From positions 1 through 16,387 of the forward strand of contig JBAVLA010000244.1 of assembly GCA_049688595.1 (NCBI GenBank): a stretch of DNA of 16,387 nucleotides, written 5' to 3'. Every line of letters begins with the position of its first letter. Within the stretch, counting starts at the first letter, position 1. The translations under genes were made by a program, and so were the position numbers. Below, piece after piece: positions 9,141 to 15,320 of this stretch. The notes under the pieces were generated by a model. The model made no database searches. It was given only the letters and a program-made list of their open reading frames with translations, and was not told the origin of the DNA. The stretch comes from Prado023 sp049688595. Lineage in GTDB: Bacteria > Actinomycetota > Actinomycetes > S36-B12 > CAIYMF01.

Positions 9141-9146
9141 TAGCGT
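9141..9146 (+). promoter_or_regulatory. Candidate -10 box for the NlpC/P60 gene
   Basis: TAGCGT fits the actinobacterial TANNNT -10 pattern and lies one base after the GTCACATT repeat. No good -35 is found at 16-18 bases upstream (best is TTCCGT), as expected for a promoter needing an activator, although a protein bound over the spacer could equally repress. Transcription would start near 9153, giving a leader of about 235 bases. Confidence 0.4.
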
Positions 9147-9152
9147 GCCTAA

Positions 9153-9387
9153 CACCCCGAACGGGGCCACGTCGGAGGACGCCTCATCCCGCCCCCTCCG
9201 ACGCTTCCCCAACCTAGGGCGGGAGCGGGGACCATGCGCGTCCGGGGCCCCGCGGCCAGACATGGCTCCGGGAACCCGAGGGGTCCCACGCTCGATCTGG
9301 CATGCCCAAGCTTGGGCGTGCCATTCGGTCGTGCCGCGAAGCGGCGGGGACCCGGCCTCTGGACCCGTAGGCGGCAAGGGGCACCCG
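9153..9387 (+). other. Structured 5' leader of the NlpC/P60 gene
   Basis: This intergenic stretch contains no supported gene but five consecutive inverted repeats: 9155-9166 (5 bp), 9171-9202 (8 bp, 16-base loop), 9270-9287 (7 bp, one bulged A), 9298-9323 (10 bp including one G-T wobble, loop AAGCTT) and 9333-9345 (5 bp, loop GAA). In Actinobacteria, secreted NlpC/P60 and Rpf genes often carry a c-di-AMP (ydaO) riboswitch in a long leader. Fragments such as GGGAACCC followed by GGGGT (9270-9284) and CCCGTAGGCG (9364-9373) recall that motif, but the conserved CAGCTAACC block is not seen. The riboswitch identity is therefore not supported on inspection. Confidence 0.45.
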
Positions 9388-10488
9388 ATGCGCAGGATCG
9401 TGGAATGCACAGTCCTCACCGCCGCGCTCGTCAGCGGCGCAGGAGTACCCAGCCAGGCTGCCGACGTGCCGACCTTGACCCGGTCTGCGGCGATCCAGCA
9501 GGGCACCAGCCTGGCTGCGAAGCTCAACCCCGAGCAGGCCGCCCGGCTCAAGCCCCTCCTATCCCGGGGCACGCGCAGCCCAGCCGTGGTCTTCGTCCAG
9601 CGCCGGCTCGGCGTCACCCCGGCGAGTGGTTACTACGGCAAGCTGACCGAGGCTGCGGTCACTGCCCTGCAGAAGGAGCGGGGACTCAAGCAGACGGGCC
9701 GGGTCGGCACGGCAACGTGGAAGGTCCTGCTCAAGGGCACCGGCGTCATCGCCAAGCCCCAGGACACGTCTGCCGCGACGCCGGCTGCCACGAGCCCGAC
9801 CCCCGCCGAGGCGGCGAAAGCCCGCCCCGTGCTCAAGCCGGGCGCGGGGCCGGGCAACCCGGCCGTCGTCTTCGTCCAGCAGTACCTGCACGTGACGCCC
9901 GCCACCGGCTACTTCGGAGCCCGCACCAAGGCGGCCGTGCGGGCATACCAGCGTGGACTTGGCATCCGCGCCACGGGCAACGTGGGGCCACTGACATGGG
10001 CCGCGATCGCCGCCGGTCGCGTGGCCACCCCGACCCAGCCCACGCCGGCGGCCCGGACCGAGCCGGCCAACACCTCCCGGGGTGGCACCGAGTCGCCGCG
10101 GTCCGGGGCCACGGGGAGCGGATCGGCCCGGGCGGCCCTGGCCTATGCCCTGGCCCAGGTCGGCAAGTCCTACGTCCTCGGCGGTAACGGGCCCGACGCG
10201 TTCGACTGCTCCGGCCTCGTCCAGCAGGCCTACCTCAAGGTCGGGATCCGGCTGCCGCGAACAGCAGCCAAGCAGCGATTCGCCGGCGAGCAGATCGGCA
10301 TCGAACAGATCCGGCCAGGCGACCTGCTCTACTACGAGGACGGCTCGAAGCGGAGGCCCCACATCGCGCTGTATGCGGGCAACGGACAGGCCGTGGAGGC
10401 GGCCAACCCGCGCCGTGGCGTACGGCTGCGCGACCTGAACATGAAGTGGTATCGCGACCGCTTCGTGACGGCCGTCCGCGTCGGCTGA
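9388..10488 (+). CDS. Secreted NlpC/P60 peptidoglycan hydrolase with two PG-binding domains, 366 aa
   Basis: This is a probable cell-wall endopeptidase that cuts peptide stems of peptidoglycan outside the cell. A signal peptide occupies residues 1-24 (cleavage after SQA). Two PG_binding_1 repeats follow (about 58-115 and 149-209), each with an AVVFVQ(R/Q)-L-VTPA-GYYG/GYFG pattern, separated by a Pro/Ala linker. A second linker (about 210-246) leads to an NlpC/P60 (C40) domain. The catalytic Cys274 is in FDCSGLVQ and His325 in PHIALYAG. Glu337, 12 residues after the His, is in the place of the third catalytic residue of RipA. The ATG at 9388 follows AAGGGG by 6 bases; the frame stays open upstream across the leader but that part is antisense to nnr and has no signal peptide. 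It is the only plus-strand gene and converges on glmS with 28 bases between stops. Confidence 0.93.
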   Translation: MRRIVECTVLTAALVSGAGVPSQAADVPTLTRSAAIQQGTSLAAKLNPEQAARLKPLLSRGTRSPAVVFVQRRLGVTPASGYYGKLTEAAVTALQKERGLKQTGRVGTATWKVLLKGTGVIAKPQDTSAATPAATSPTPAEAAKARPVLKPGAGPGNPAVVFVQQYLHVTPATGYFGARTKAAVRAYQRGLGIRATGNVGPLTWAAIAAGRVATPTQPTPAARTEPANTSRGGTESPRSGATGSGSARAALAYALAQVGKSYVLGGNGPDAFDCSGLVQQAYLKVGIRLPRTAAKQRFAGEQIGIEQIRPGDLLYYEDGSKRRPHIALYAGNGQAVEAANPRRGVRLRDLNMKWYRDRFVTAVRVG

Positions 10489-10516
10489 GCTGCTGCCGAA
10501 CACGCAGGCCGGGCTG

Positions 10517-12364
10517 CTACTCGACGGTCACCGACTTGGCCAGGTTGCGCGGCTGGTCCACGTCGTGGCCCTTGGCGGTGGCCAGCTCGCAGGCGAACAC
10601 CTGGAGGGGCACGGTGGCGACCAGGGGCTGCATCAGGGTCGGACATGCCGGGATGCGGATCACGTGGTCGGCGTACGGGGTGACCACGTCGTCGCCCTCC
10701 TCGGCGATGACGATCGTAACGGCACCGCGGGCGCGGACCTCCTGGATGTTGGAGATGATCTTCTCGTGCAGCACGCTGCGGCCCTGCGGCGGCGGCACGA
10801 CCACGATCACCGGGATGCCCTCCTCGATCAGGGCGATCGGACCGTGCTTCAACTCCCCCGCAGCGAATCCCTCGGCGTGCATGTAGGCAAGCTCCTTGAG
10901 CTTCAGCGCGCCCTCGAGGGCCACCGGGTACCCGACGTGGCGACCGATGAACAGCACCGAACGGGAGTGCGCGTACTGGCGGGCCAGCTCGCGGACGCCC
11001 TCGACCGTGTCCAGCACCAGGTCGACCTTCTGGGGCATCGTCGCCAATTGGCCCACGATCGCCGCCACCTCGTCGCCGAACTTGTTGCCGCGGACCTGGG
11101 CCAGGTAGAGCGCCACCAGGTAGACCGCGACGATCTGCGTGAGGAACGCCTTGGTGGAGGCCACCGCGATCTCGGGCCCGGCGTTGGTGTAGAGGACCGC
11201 GTCGCTCTCGCGCGGGATCGTCGAGCCGTTGGTGTTGCAGATCGCCAGCACGCGCGCCCCCTGCTCGCGGGCGTGCCGGACCGCCATGAGCGTGTCCATC
11301 GTCTCGCCGGACTGGCTGATGGCGATCACCAGGATCCGGCGGTTGAGGATCGGGTCCCGGTAGCGGAACTCGCTGGCCAGCTCCACCTCACATGGGATCC
11401 GGCACCAGTGCTCGATCGCGTACTTGGCGACCATGCCCGCATGGTAGGCAGTGCCGCACGCGATGATGACGATCTTGTCGATCTCGCGCAGCTCGGCATC
11501 GGCCAGGCGGATCTCGTCCAGGCGCAGCAGGCCGTCCGGCGCGATCCGGCCAAGCAGCGTGTCGGCCACGGCCTTGGGCTGCTCGGCGATCTCCTTCAGC
11601 ATGAACAGCTCGTACCCGCCCTTCTCCGCGGCGGCAGCGTCCCACGTCACCGTGAACCGCTTGACCTCCACCGGCTCGCCTGCGAAGTCGGTGACCAGGA
11701 CGGAGTCCGGGCGAAGGTCGACGACCTGGTCCTGGCCGAGCTCGATGGCCTCTCGGGTGAAGTCGATGAACGCCGACACGTCCGAGGCCAGGAAGTTCTC
11801 CCTCTCGCCGAGTCCGACGACGAGGGGCGAGTTGCGCCGGGCGGCCACGAGGCGACCGGGCTCGCCGGCATGCACCGCCACGAGGGTGAACGCCCCGGAC
11901 AGCCTGCGGCAAGCGGTGCGCATGGCCTCGGCCAGGTCGCCGGATTGCTCGAGGGTCGACTCCAGCAGGTGGGCGACGACCTCGGTGTCGGTCTCCGATG
12001 CCATCACGACGCCGCTGGCCACGAGCTCGGTGGTGAGCTCGGCGAAGTTCTCGATGATGCCGTTGTGGATCACCGCGACCTGCCCGCGGCTGGAGACGTG
12101 CGGGTGGGCGTTGATGTCCGTGGGTCCCCCGTGGGTCGCCCACCTGGTGTGGCCGATTCCCGTGGTGGACGGGCTCATCGGATCGGTGGCAAGAAGCGCC
12201 TCCAGGTTGGCCAGCTTGCCGGCCTTCTTCCGGACGTCCAGGCCTGGTCCGGCTACGACAGCGACGCCCGCGGAGTCGTACCCTCGGTACTCCAAGCGGC
12301 GCAGCCCACCAACGACAACGTCAACAGCCGGCCGATGTCCCGCGTACCCGACGATTCCACACAT
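10517..12364 (-). CDS. glmS: Glutamine-fructose-6-phosphate aminotransferase (isomerizing), 615 aa
   Basis: GlmS makes glucosamine-6-phosphate from fructose-6-phosphate and glutamine, the first step toward UDP-GlcNAc. The N-terminal glutaminase domain begins MCGIVGYAG, so Cys2 becomes the nucleophile after Met removal; RRLEYRGYDSAG and TRWATHGGPTD follow. Two SIS sugar-isomerase domains occupy the C-terminal half (SQSGETMDTL, HGPIALIEEG), and the protein ends NLAKSVTVE with catalytic Lys610. The ATG at 12364 is fixed by the required N-terminal cysteine; an upstream in-frame start would bury it. No Shine-Dalgarno sequence is visible, and a -10 box lies six bases before the ATG. No glmS ribozyme was seen. 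The gene lies 116 bases after glmM. Confidence 0.98.
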   Translation of the reverse strand: MCGIVGYAGHRPAVDVVVGGLRRLEYRGYDSAGVAVVAGPGLDVRKKAGKLANLEALLATDPMSPSTTGIGHTRWATHGGPTDINAHPHVSSRGQVAVIHNGIIENFAELTTELVASGVVMASETDTEVVAHLLESTLEQSGDLAEAMRTACRRLSGAFTLVAVHAGEPGRLVAARRNSPLVVGLGERENFLASDVSAFIDFTREAIELGQDQVVDLRPDSVLVTDFAGEPVEVKRFTVTWDAAAAEKGGYELFMLKEIAEQPKAVADTLLGRIAPDGLLRLDEIRLADAELREIDKIVIIACGTAYHAGMVAKYAIEHWCRIPCEVELASEFRYRDPILNRRILVIAISQSGETMDTLMAVRHAREQGARVLAICNTNGSTIPRESDAVLYTNAGPEIAVASTKAFLTQIVAVYLVALYLAQVRGNKFGDEVAAIVGQLATMPQKVDLVLDTVEGVRELARQYAHSRSVLFIGRHVGYPVALEGALKLKELAYMHAEGFAAGELKHGPIALIEEGIPVIVVVPPPQGRSVLHEKIISNIQEVRARGAVTIVIAEEGDDVVTPYADHVIRIPACPTLMQPLVATVPLQVFACELATAKGHDVDQPRNLAKSVTVE

Positions 12365-12370
12365 GGGACA

Positions 12371-12376
12371 AGGGTA
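12371..12376 (-). promoter_or_regulatory. -10 box for a leaderless glmS transcript
   Basis: On the minus strand TACCCT fits TANNNT and is followed by exactly six bases before the A of the glmS ATG, so transcription would begin at or next to the start codon. There is no purine-rich binding site in between. No good -35 is seen at 17-18 bases. Leaderless mRNAs are common in Actinobacteria. Confidence 0.5.
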
Positions 12377-12465
12377 TCCGCGCTGGGGCGGGATCGCGGA
12401 CCCACCACCGACCGACAAGCACTCCGACTGGCACCACGGATAGCCGTCGGGCGAGGCATCGTGAC

Positions 12466-12478
12466 CGTCCCGAGGACG
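12466..12478 (-). terminator. Small hairpin after glmM
   Basis: CGTCC and GGACG pair as a 5-bp stem with a 3-base loop, two bases beyond the glmM stop codon. It is GC-rich but short and has no T-run, so it is at best a weak terminator. The rest of the 116-base gap to glmS shows only the glmS -10 box. Confidence 0.25.
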
Positions 12479-12480
12479 CC

Positions 12481-13845
12481 TCAGCCCAGTGGGATCTCCC
12501 GGGCCACGACGCCGGCCAGCTCCTCGGCCACGGAACGCGCCTCGGCGTCGGTCGGTGCCTCGACCATCACCCGGACCACCGGCTCCGTCCCGCTGGGACG
12601 CAGCAGGACGCGCCCGCTCTCGCCCAGGCCCTGCTGCGCGGCCGCGACAGCTGCGGAAAGCCCAAGCGACGTGCTGACCGCGGTGCGGTCGACGCCCCGG
12701 ACGTTGATGAGCACCTGGGGCAGGTGGGACATCACCGCGGCCAGCTCAGCCAGCGACTTGCGGGTCGAGGCCATCCGGGCGAGCAGGTGCAGGGCGGTCA
12801 GGGTGCCGTCCCCAGTCGTGGCGTAGTCCAGCAGCACGACGTGGCCGCTCTGCTCCCCGCCGAGGTTGAAGTCGTTGGCCCGCATGGACTCCAGGACGTA
12901 CCGGTCGCCCACACCGGTCTCCACGACCTCGACGCCCTCCCGGCGCATGGCCAGCTTGAACCCGAGGTTGGACATCACCGTCGCGACCACCGTGTTGCGC
13001 GCCAGCTTGCCCTGATCAAGCATCGCCAGTGCCAGGACGGCCATGATCTGGTCGCCGTCGACGACGTTGCCCTCGGCGTCAACGGCCAGGCAGCGGTCGG
13101 CGTCGCCGTCGTGGGCGATGCCGACGTCGAAGCCGTGCTCGACGACGGCCGAGCGGAGGTCCGCCAGATGGGTGGACCCGCAGCCCTCGTTGATGTTGTA
13201 CCCGTCCGGGCTGGAGTGGATGGCCAGGACGTCAGCGCCCATCCGGCGCAACGCCCGGGGCGAGGCGCCGGAAGCCGCCCCGTTGCCGCAGTCGACGACG
13301 ACGCGCAGGCCGTTCAACCGGTTCGGCGTGCACGAGAGCAGGTGCTCCACGTAGTCGGTCAGGGCATCCTCGTAATGGACGACCCGGCCAACGCCCGAGC
13401 CGGTCGGCCGGTCCCAGCCCTCATCGAGTCGCAGCTCGATCTGGTCCTCCACGTCGTCGGGCAGCTTGTGCCCGCCACGCGCGAAGAACTTGATGCCGTT
13501 GTCTGGCATGGGATTGTGCGACGCCGAGATCATGACCCCGAGATCCGCTCCGAGCTCGGCAGTCAGGTGGGCCACGGCCGGGGTGGGCAGGACCCCCAGG
13601 ATTCGGACATCCAGACCCGCACTGGCCAGCCCGGCGACTGTGGCCGCCTCGAGGAACTCGCCGCTGGCGCGGGGATCGCGGCCCACGACCGCTCGAGGCC
13701 GGGAGCCGGGCTTCTCCGGTCGGTGCAGGGCGCCCATCTCGGCGAGCACATGCGCGGCCGCGCCGGACAGCCCGAGGGCGAGGTCGGCCGTGAGATCCCG
13801 GTTGGCCAAGCCGCGTACGCCATCCGTGCCGAACAACCTGCCCAC
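12481..13845 (-). CDS. glmM: Phosphoglucosamine mutase, 454 aa
   Basis: GlmM converts glucosamine-6-phosphate to glucosamine-1-phosphate, the step between GlmS and GlmU. The alpha-D-phosphohexomutase motifs are all present: LFGTDGVRG at the N-terminus, the phosphoserine loop ISASHNP (Ser109), the magnesium-binding DGDADR, the sugar-binding GEQSGH, and the phosphate-binding RPSGTEP near the end. Length is normal. The GTG at 13845 is chosen because GGAGGT lies about 5 bases upstream and the protein then starts at the conserved GRLFGTDG; the frame stays open for another 29 codons upstream without conserved sequence. It follows rpsI after a terminator hairpin. A TAGGCT -10-like box at 13874-13879 may give it its own promoter. 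Confidence 0.97.
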   Translation of the reverse strand: MGRLFGTDGVRGLANRDLTADLALGLSGAAAHVLAEMGALHRPEKPGSRPRAVVGRDPRASGEFLEAATVAGLASAGLDVRILGVLPTPAVAHLTAELGADLGVMISASHNPMPDNGIKFFARGGHKLPDDVEDQIELRLDEGWDRPTGSGVGRVVHYEDALTDYVEHLLSCTPNRLNGLRVVVDCGNGAASGASPRALRRMGADVLAIHSSPDGYNINEGCGSTHLADLRSAVVEHGFDVGIAHDGDADRCLAVDAEGNVVDGDQIMAVLALAMLDQGKLARNTVVATVMSNLGFKLAMRREGVEVVETGVGDRYVLESMRANDFNLGGEQSGHVVLLDYATTGDGTLTALHLLARMASTRKSLAELAAVMSHLPQVLINVRGVDRTAVSTSLGLSAAVAAAQQGLGESGRVLLRPSGTEPVVRVMVEAPTDAEARSVAEELAGVVAREIPLG

Positions 13846-13873
13846 CGCGCACCTCCAAGTCGCAACTACCGCG

Positions 13874-13879
13874 AGCCTA
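13874..13879 (-). promoter_or_regulatory. Possible -10 box of glmM
   Basis: TAGGCT on the minus strand fits TANNNT and would start transcription about 20 bases before the glmM GTG. No matching -35 is visible. The rest of the 234-base gap back to rpsI shows only the rpsI terminator and GC-rich short palindromes. Confidence 0.25.
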
Positions 13880-14050
13880 CCGGCCGACTCCGTCGCAGTC
13901 CGGCCGAGCAGGTACCCCCACGCCGCAGGCACGGGAGGCGCCTCCAGTTGGCTTCCAAGGCCAACGAGCCGTGCTCCCGCGAACGTGACAAGCGAACGAG
14001 CACTGCTGGGGCCGAGTCGATCTGGGCACCGGCAGGGCGCCGGTCGCCCG

Positions 14051-14074
14051 CGTGCGAGGCCAAGGCCTCGCGCG
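14051..14074 (-). terminator. Hairpin terminator after rpsI
   Basis: An 11-bp stem (14051-14061 with 14064-14074, one G-T wobble) closes on a 2-base loop; the inner 8 bp, GCGAGGCC/GGCCTCGC, are perfect. It starts 5 bases after the rpsI stop codon. No T-run follows. Position and stability support a terminator for rplM-rpsI. Confidence 0.65.
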
Positions 14075-14079
14075 CTCGC

Positions 14080-14577
14080 TCAGCGCTTGCTGTACTGCGG
14101 CGCCTTGCGGGCCTTCTTCAGCCCGTACTTCTTGCGCTCCTTGATCCGCGGGTCCCGAGTCAGGAAGCCCGCCTTCTTCAGGGCGGGCCGGTTGGCCTCG
14201 GCGTCGATCTCGTTCAGGGCCCGGGCGATGCCCAGCCGCAGGGCGCCGGCCTGACCGGTCACGCCGCCCCCGTCGATGCGCGCGATTACGTCGTAGGAGC
14301 CTTGGACCTCGAGGGTCCGGAAGGGCTCGTTGACCAGCTGCTGGTGCACCTTGTTGGGGAAGTAGTCCTCGAGGGCGCGTCCGTTGATGGTCCACGATCC
14401 GCTGCCCGGAACGAGGCGGACACGGGCGACAGCCTCCTTGCGACGGCCAGTGGCCTGTCCCGGGCCGGTCAGCGCGGGCCGGGCGGCAGAAGCCCCAGAG
14501 GCGACCGTCGTCTCGGTGGTGTAGTTGCCCTCGATGGCCTCATCGGGGGCCGGGGTGATCTCGGTGCTAACAGCCAC
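14080..14577 (-). CDS. rpsI: 30S ribosomal protein uS9, 165 aa
   Basis: uS9 is a small-subunit protein whose C-terminal tail reaches the P-site tRNA. The core begins at about residue 42 with GQATGRRKEAVARVRLVPG. DYFPNKVHQQLVNEPF, GGGVTGQAGALRLGIARAL and the terminal KKARKAPQYSKR are diagnostic; the final SKR tail is intact. The roughly 40-residue acidic and Ala/Thr-rich N-terminal extension (EITPAPDEAIEGNY...) is longer than in E. coli but common in Actinobacteria. The GTG at 14577 follows AGGA by 5 bases. It is 35 bases after rplM, forming the usual L13-S9 pair. Confidence 0.97.
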   Translation of the reverse strand: MAVSTEITPAPDEAIEGNYTTETTVASGASAARPALTGPGQATGRRKEAVARVRLVPGSGSWTINGRALEDYFPNKVHQQLVNEPFRTLEVQGSYDVIARIDGGGVTGQAGALRLGIARALNEIDAEANRPALKKAGFLTRDPRIKERKKYGLKKARKAPQYSKR

Positions 14578-14612
14578 GGGAATCCTTTCCTCTGCCTGGG
14601 TCGCCGTGGCGC

Positions 14613-15056
14613 CTACTGCGCGACCTGGGAAATCGTGAACGGCACTGGCTTCTGGGCCGCGTGCGGGTGCTCGGCACCTGCATAGACCTTGAGCTTGCCA
14701 GCCTGGGCGCGGCCCAGCTTGTTGTGCGGGAGCATGCCCTTCACGGCCTTCTCCACAGCGCGACGGGGATTCGTCTCGAGCAGGTCGCCGTACGCGATGG
14801 ACCGCAGCCCACCCGGGTAGCCGGAGTGGCGGAACGCGCGCTTCTGCTCCCGCTTCGCGCCAGTCAGCGCGACCTTCTCCGCGTTGACGATGATCACGAA
14901 GTCGCCCGTGTCCACGTGTGGAGCGAAAGTCGGCTTGTGCTTGCCTCGCAACAGGACCGCAGCCTGTGCTGCCAAGCGTCCGAGGACTACGTCGGTCGCG
15001 TCGATGACGTGCCACTGGCGGGTGGTCTCGCCAGCCTTTGGGCTGTACGTGCGCAC
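14613..15056 (-). CDS. rplM: 50S ribosomal protein uL13, 147 aa
   Basis: uL13 is an early-assembly protein of the large subunit. The protein shows the actinobacterial N-terminus RTYSPKAGE, then RQWHVIDATDVVLGRLAAQAA, the KHKPTFAPHVDTGDFVIIVNAEK block, KGMLPHNKLGR and KVYAGAEHPHAAQKP, all typical. Length (147) is that of the family. The GTG at 15056 is chosen for the conserved N-terminus and a GAAGG about 8 bases upstream; the frame remains open further upstream but without conserved sequence. It is the first gene of rplM-rpsI and has a clear promoter about 150 bases upstream. Confidence 0.97.
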   Translation of the reverse strand: MRTYSPKAGETTRQWHVIDATDVVLGRLAAQAAVLLRGKHKPTFAPHVDTGDFVIIVNAEKVALTGAKREQKRAFRHSGYPGGLRSIAYGDLLETNPRRAVEKAVKGMLPHNKLGRAQAGKLKVYAGAEHPHAAQKPVPFTISQVAQ

Positions 15057-15207
15057 TTTGGGAGCCTTCGTTCGTTGACAGTGGTGGTCGGACAGGAATC
15101 GAGGCGACCAACGCCGGCTGGCAGCCGCTTGGGCGACCGCTCCGCGACTCGATCGCGCTGCGAGACCGTTCGACGTGCGCGGGAGGTCCCGCACACATGC
15201 GCTGCTT

Positions 15208-15236
15208 AGGGTACCGGCGGCGGCGCGGGCCGCCAA
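15208..15236 (-). promoter_or_regulatory. rplM-rpsI promoter
   Basis: On the minus strand TTGGCG (15231-15236) and TACCCT (15208-15213) are spaced exactly 17 bases apart, close to a housekeeping sigma-70-type promoter. Transcription would start near 15201, leaving a leader of about 145 bases before rplM. A 6-bp inverted repeat with a 2-base loop (15179-15192) lies just inside the leader. Confidence 0.65.
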
Positions 15237-15320
15237 ATCGCCCCCTGCGCAGCTCATGGCTGGGCCCTCACCCCTCGGGCTGGACCAGGCCCATGGGCCA
15301 GCCGCCCGCCGGTGGGCCCA

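Noticed and set aside
8494..9387. Upstream extension of the NlpC/P60 frame
   Set aside because: It runs antisense through nnr and then through the hairpin leader. The ATG at 9388 has a binding site and opens directly onto a signal peptide, so the extension is not coding.
9153..9387. Calling the leader a ydaO c-di-AMP riboswitch
   Set aside because: Context fits, but the conserved core blocks are not all found by eye; it is reported only as a structured leader and left for a covariance-model search.
9234..9387. Possible upstream open reading frame starting at the ATG at 9234
   Set aside because: The frame runs through into the NlpC/P60 gene out of frame, its product has no motif, and the GGGAGCGGGG before it is typical of background here.
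10489..10516. Bidirectional terminator between the convergent NlpC/P60 and glmS genes
   Set aside because: Only a weak 4-bp stem can be drawn in these 28 bases.
12365..12480. glmS ribozyme upstream of glmS
   Set aside because: The gap is only 116 bases, shows no recognisable ribozyme core, and glmS appears leaderless.
10565..12826. Long open frame on the plus strand opposite glmS (over 700 codons)
   Set aside because: It is antisense to a complete, fully conserved glmS, shows no family motif, and is an artefact of high GC, where stop codons are rare in antisense frames.
12724..14685. Long plus-strand frame opposite glmM and rpsI
   Set aside because: Antisense to two certain genes, with no recognisable domain or good ribosome binding site.
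15288..15299. GGCCCATGGGCC palindrome after truA as a definite terminator
   Set aside because: A perfect 12-base palindrome with no loop and no T-run in a very GC-rich region is weak evidence; it is mentioned only as a possibility under truA.
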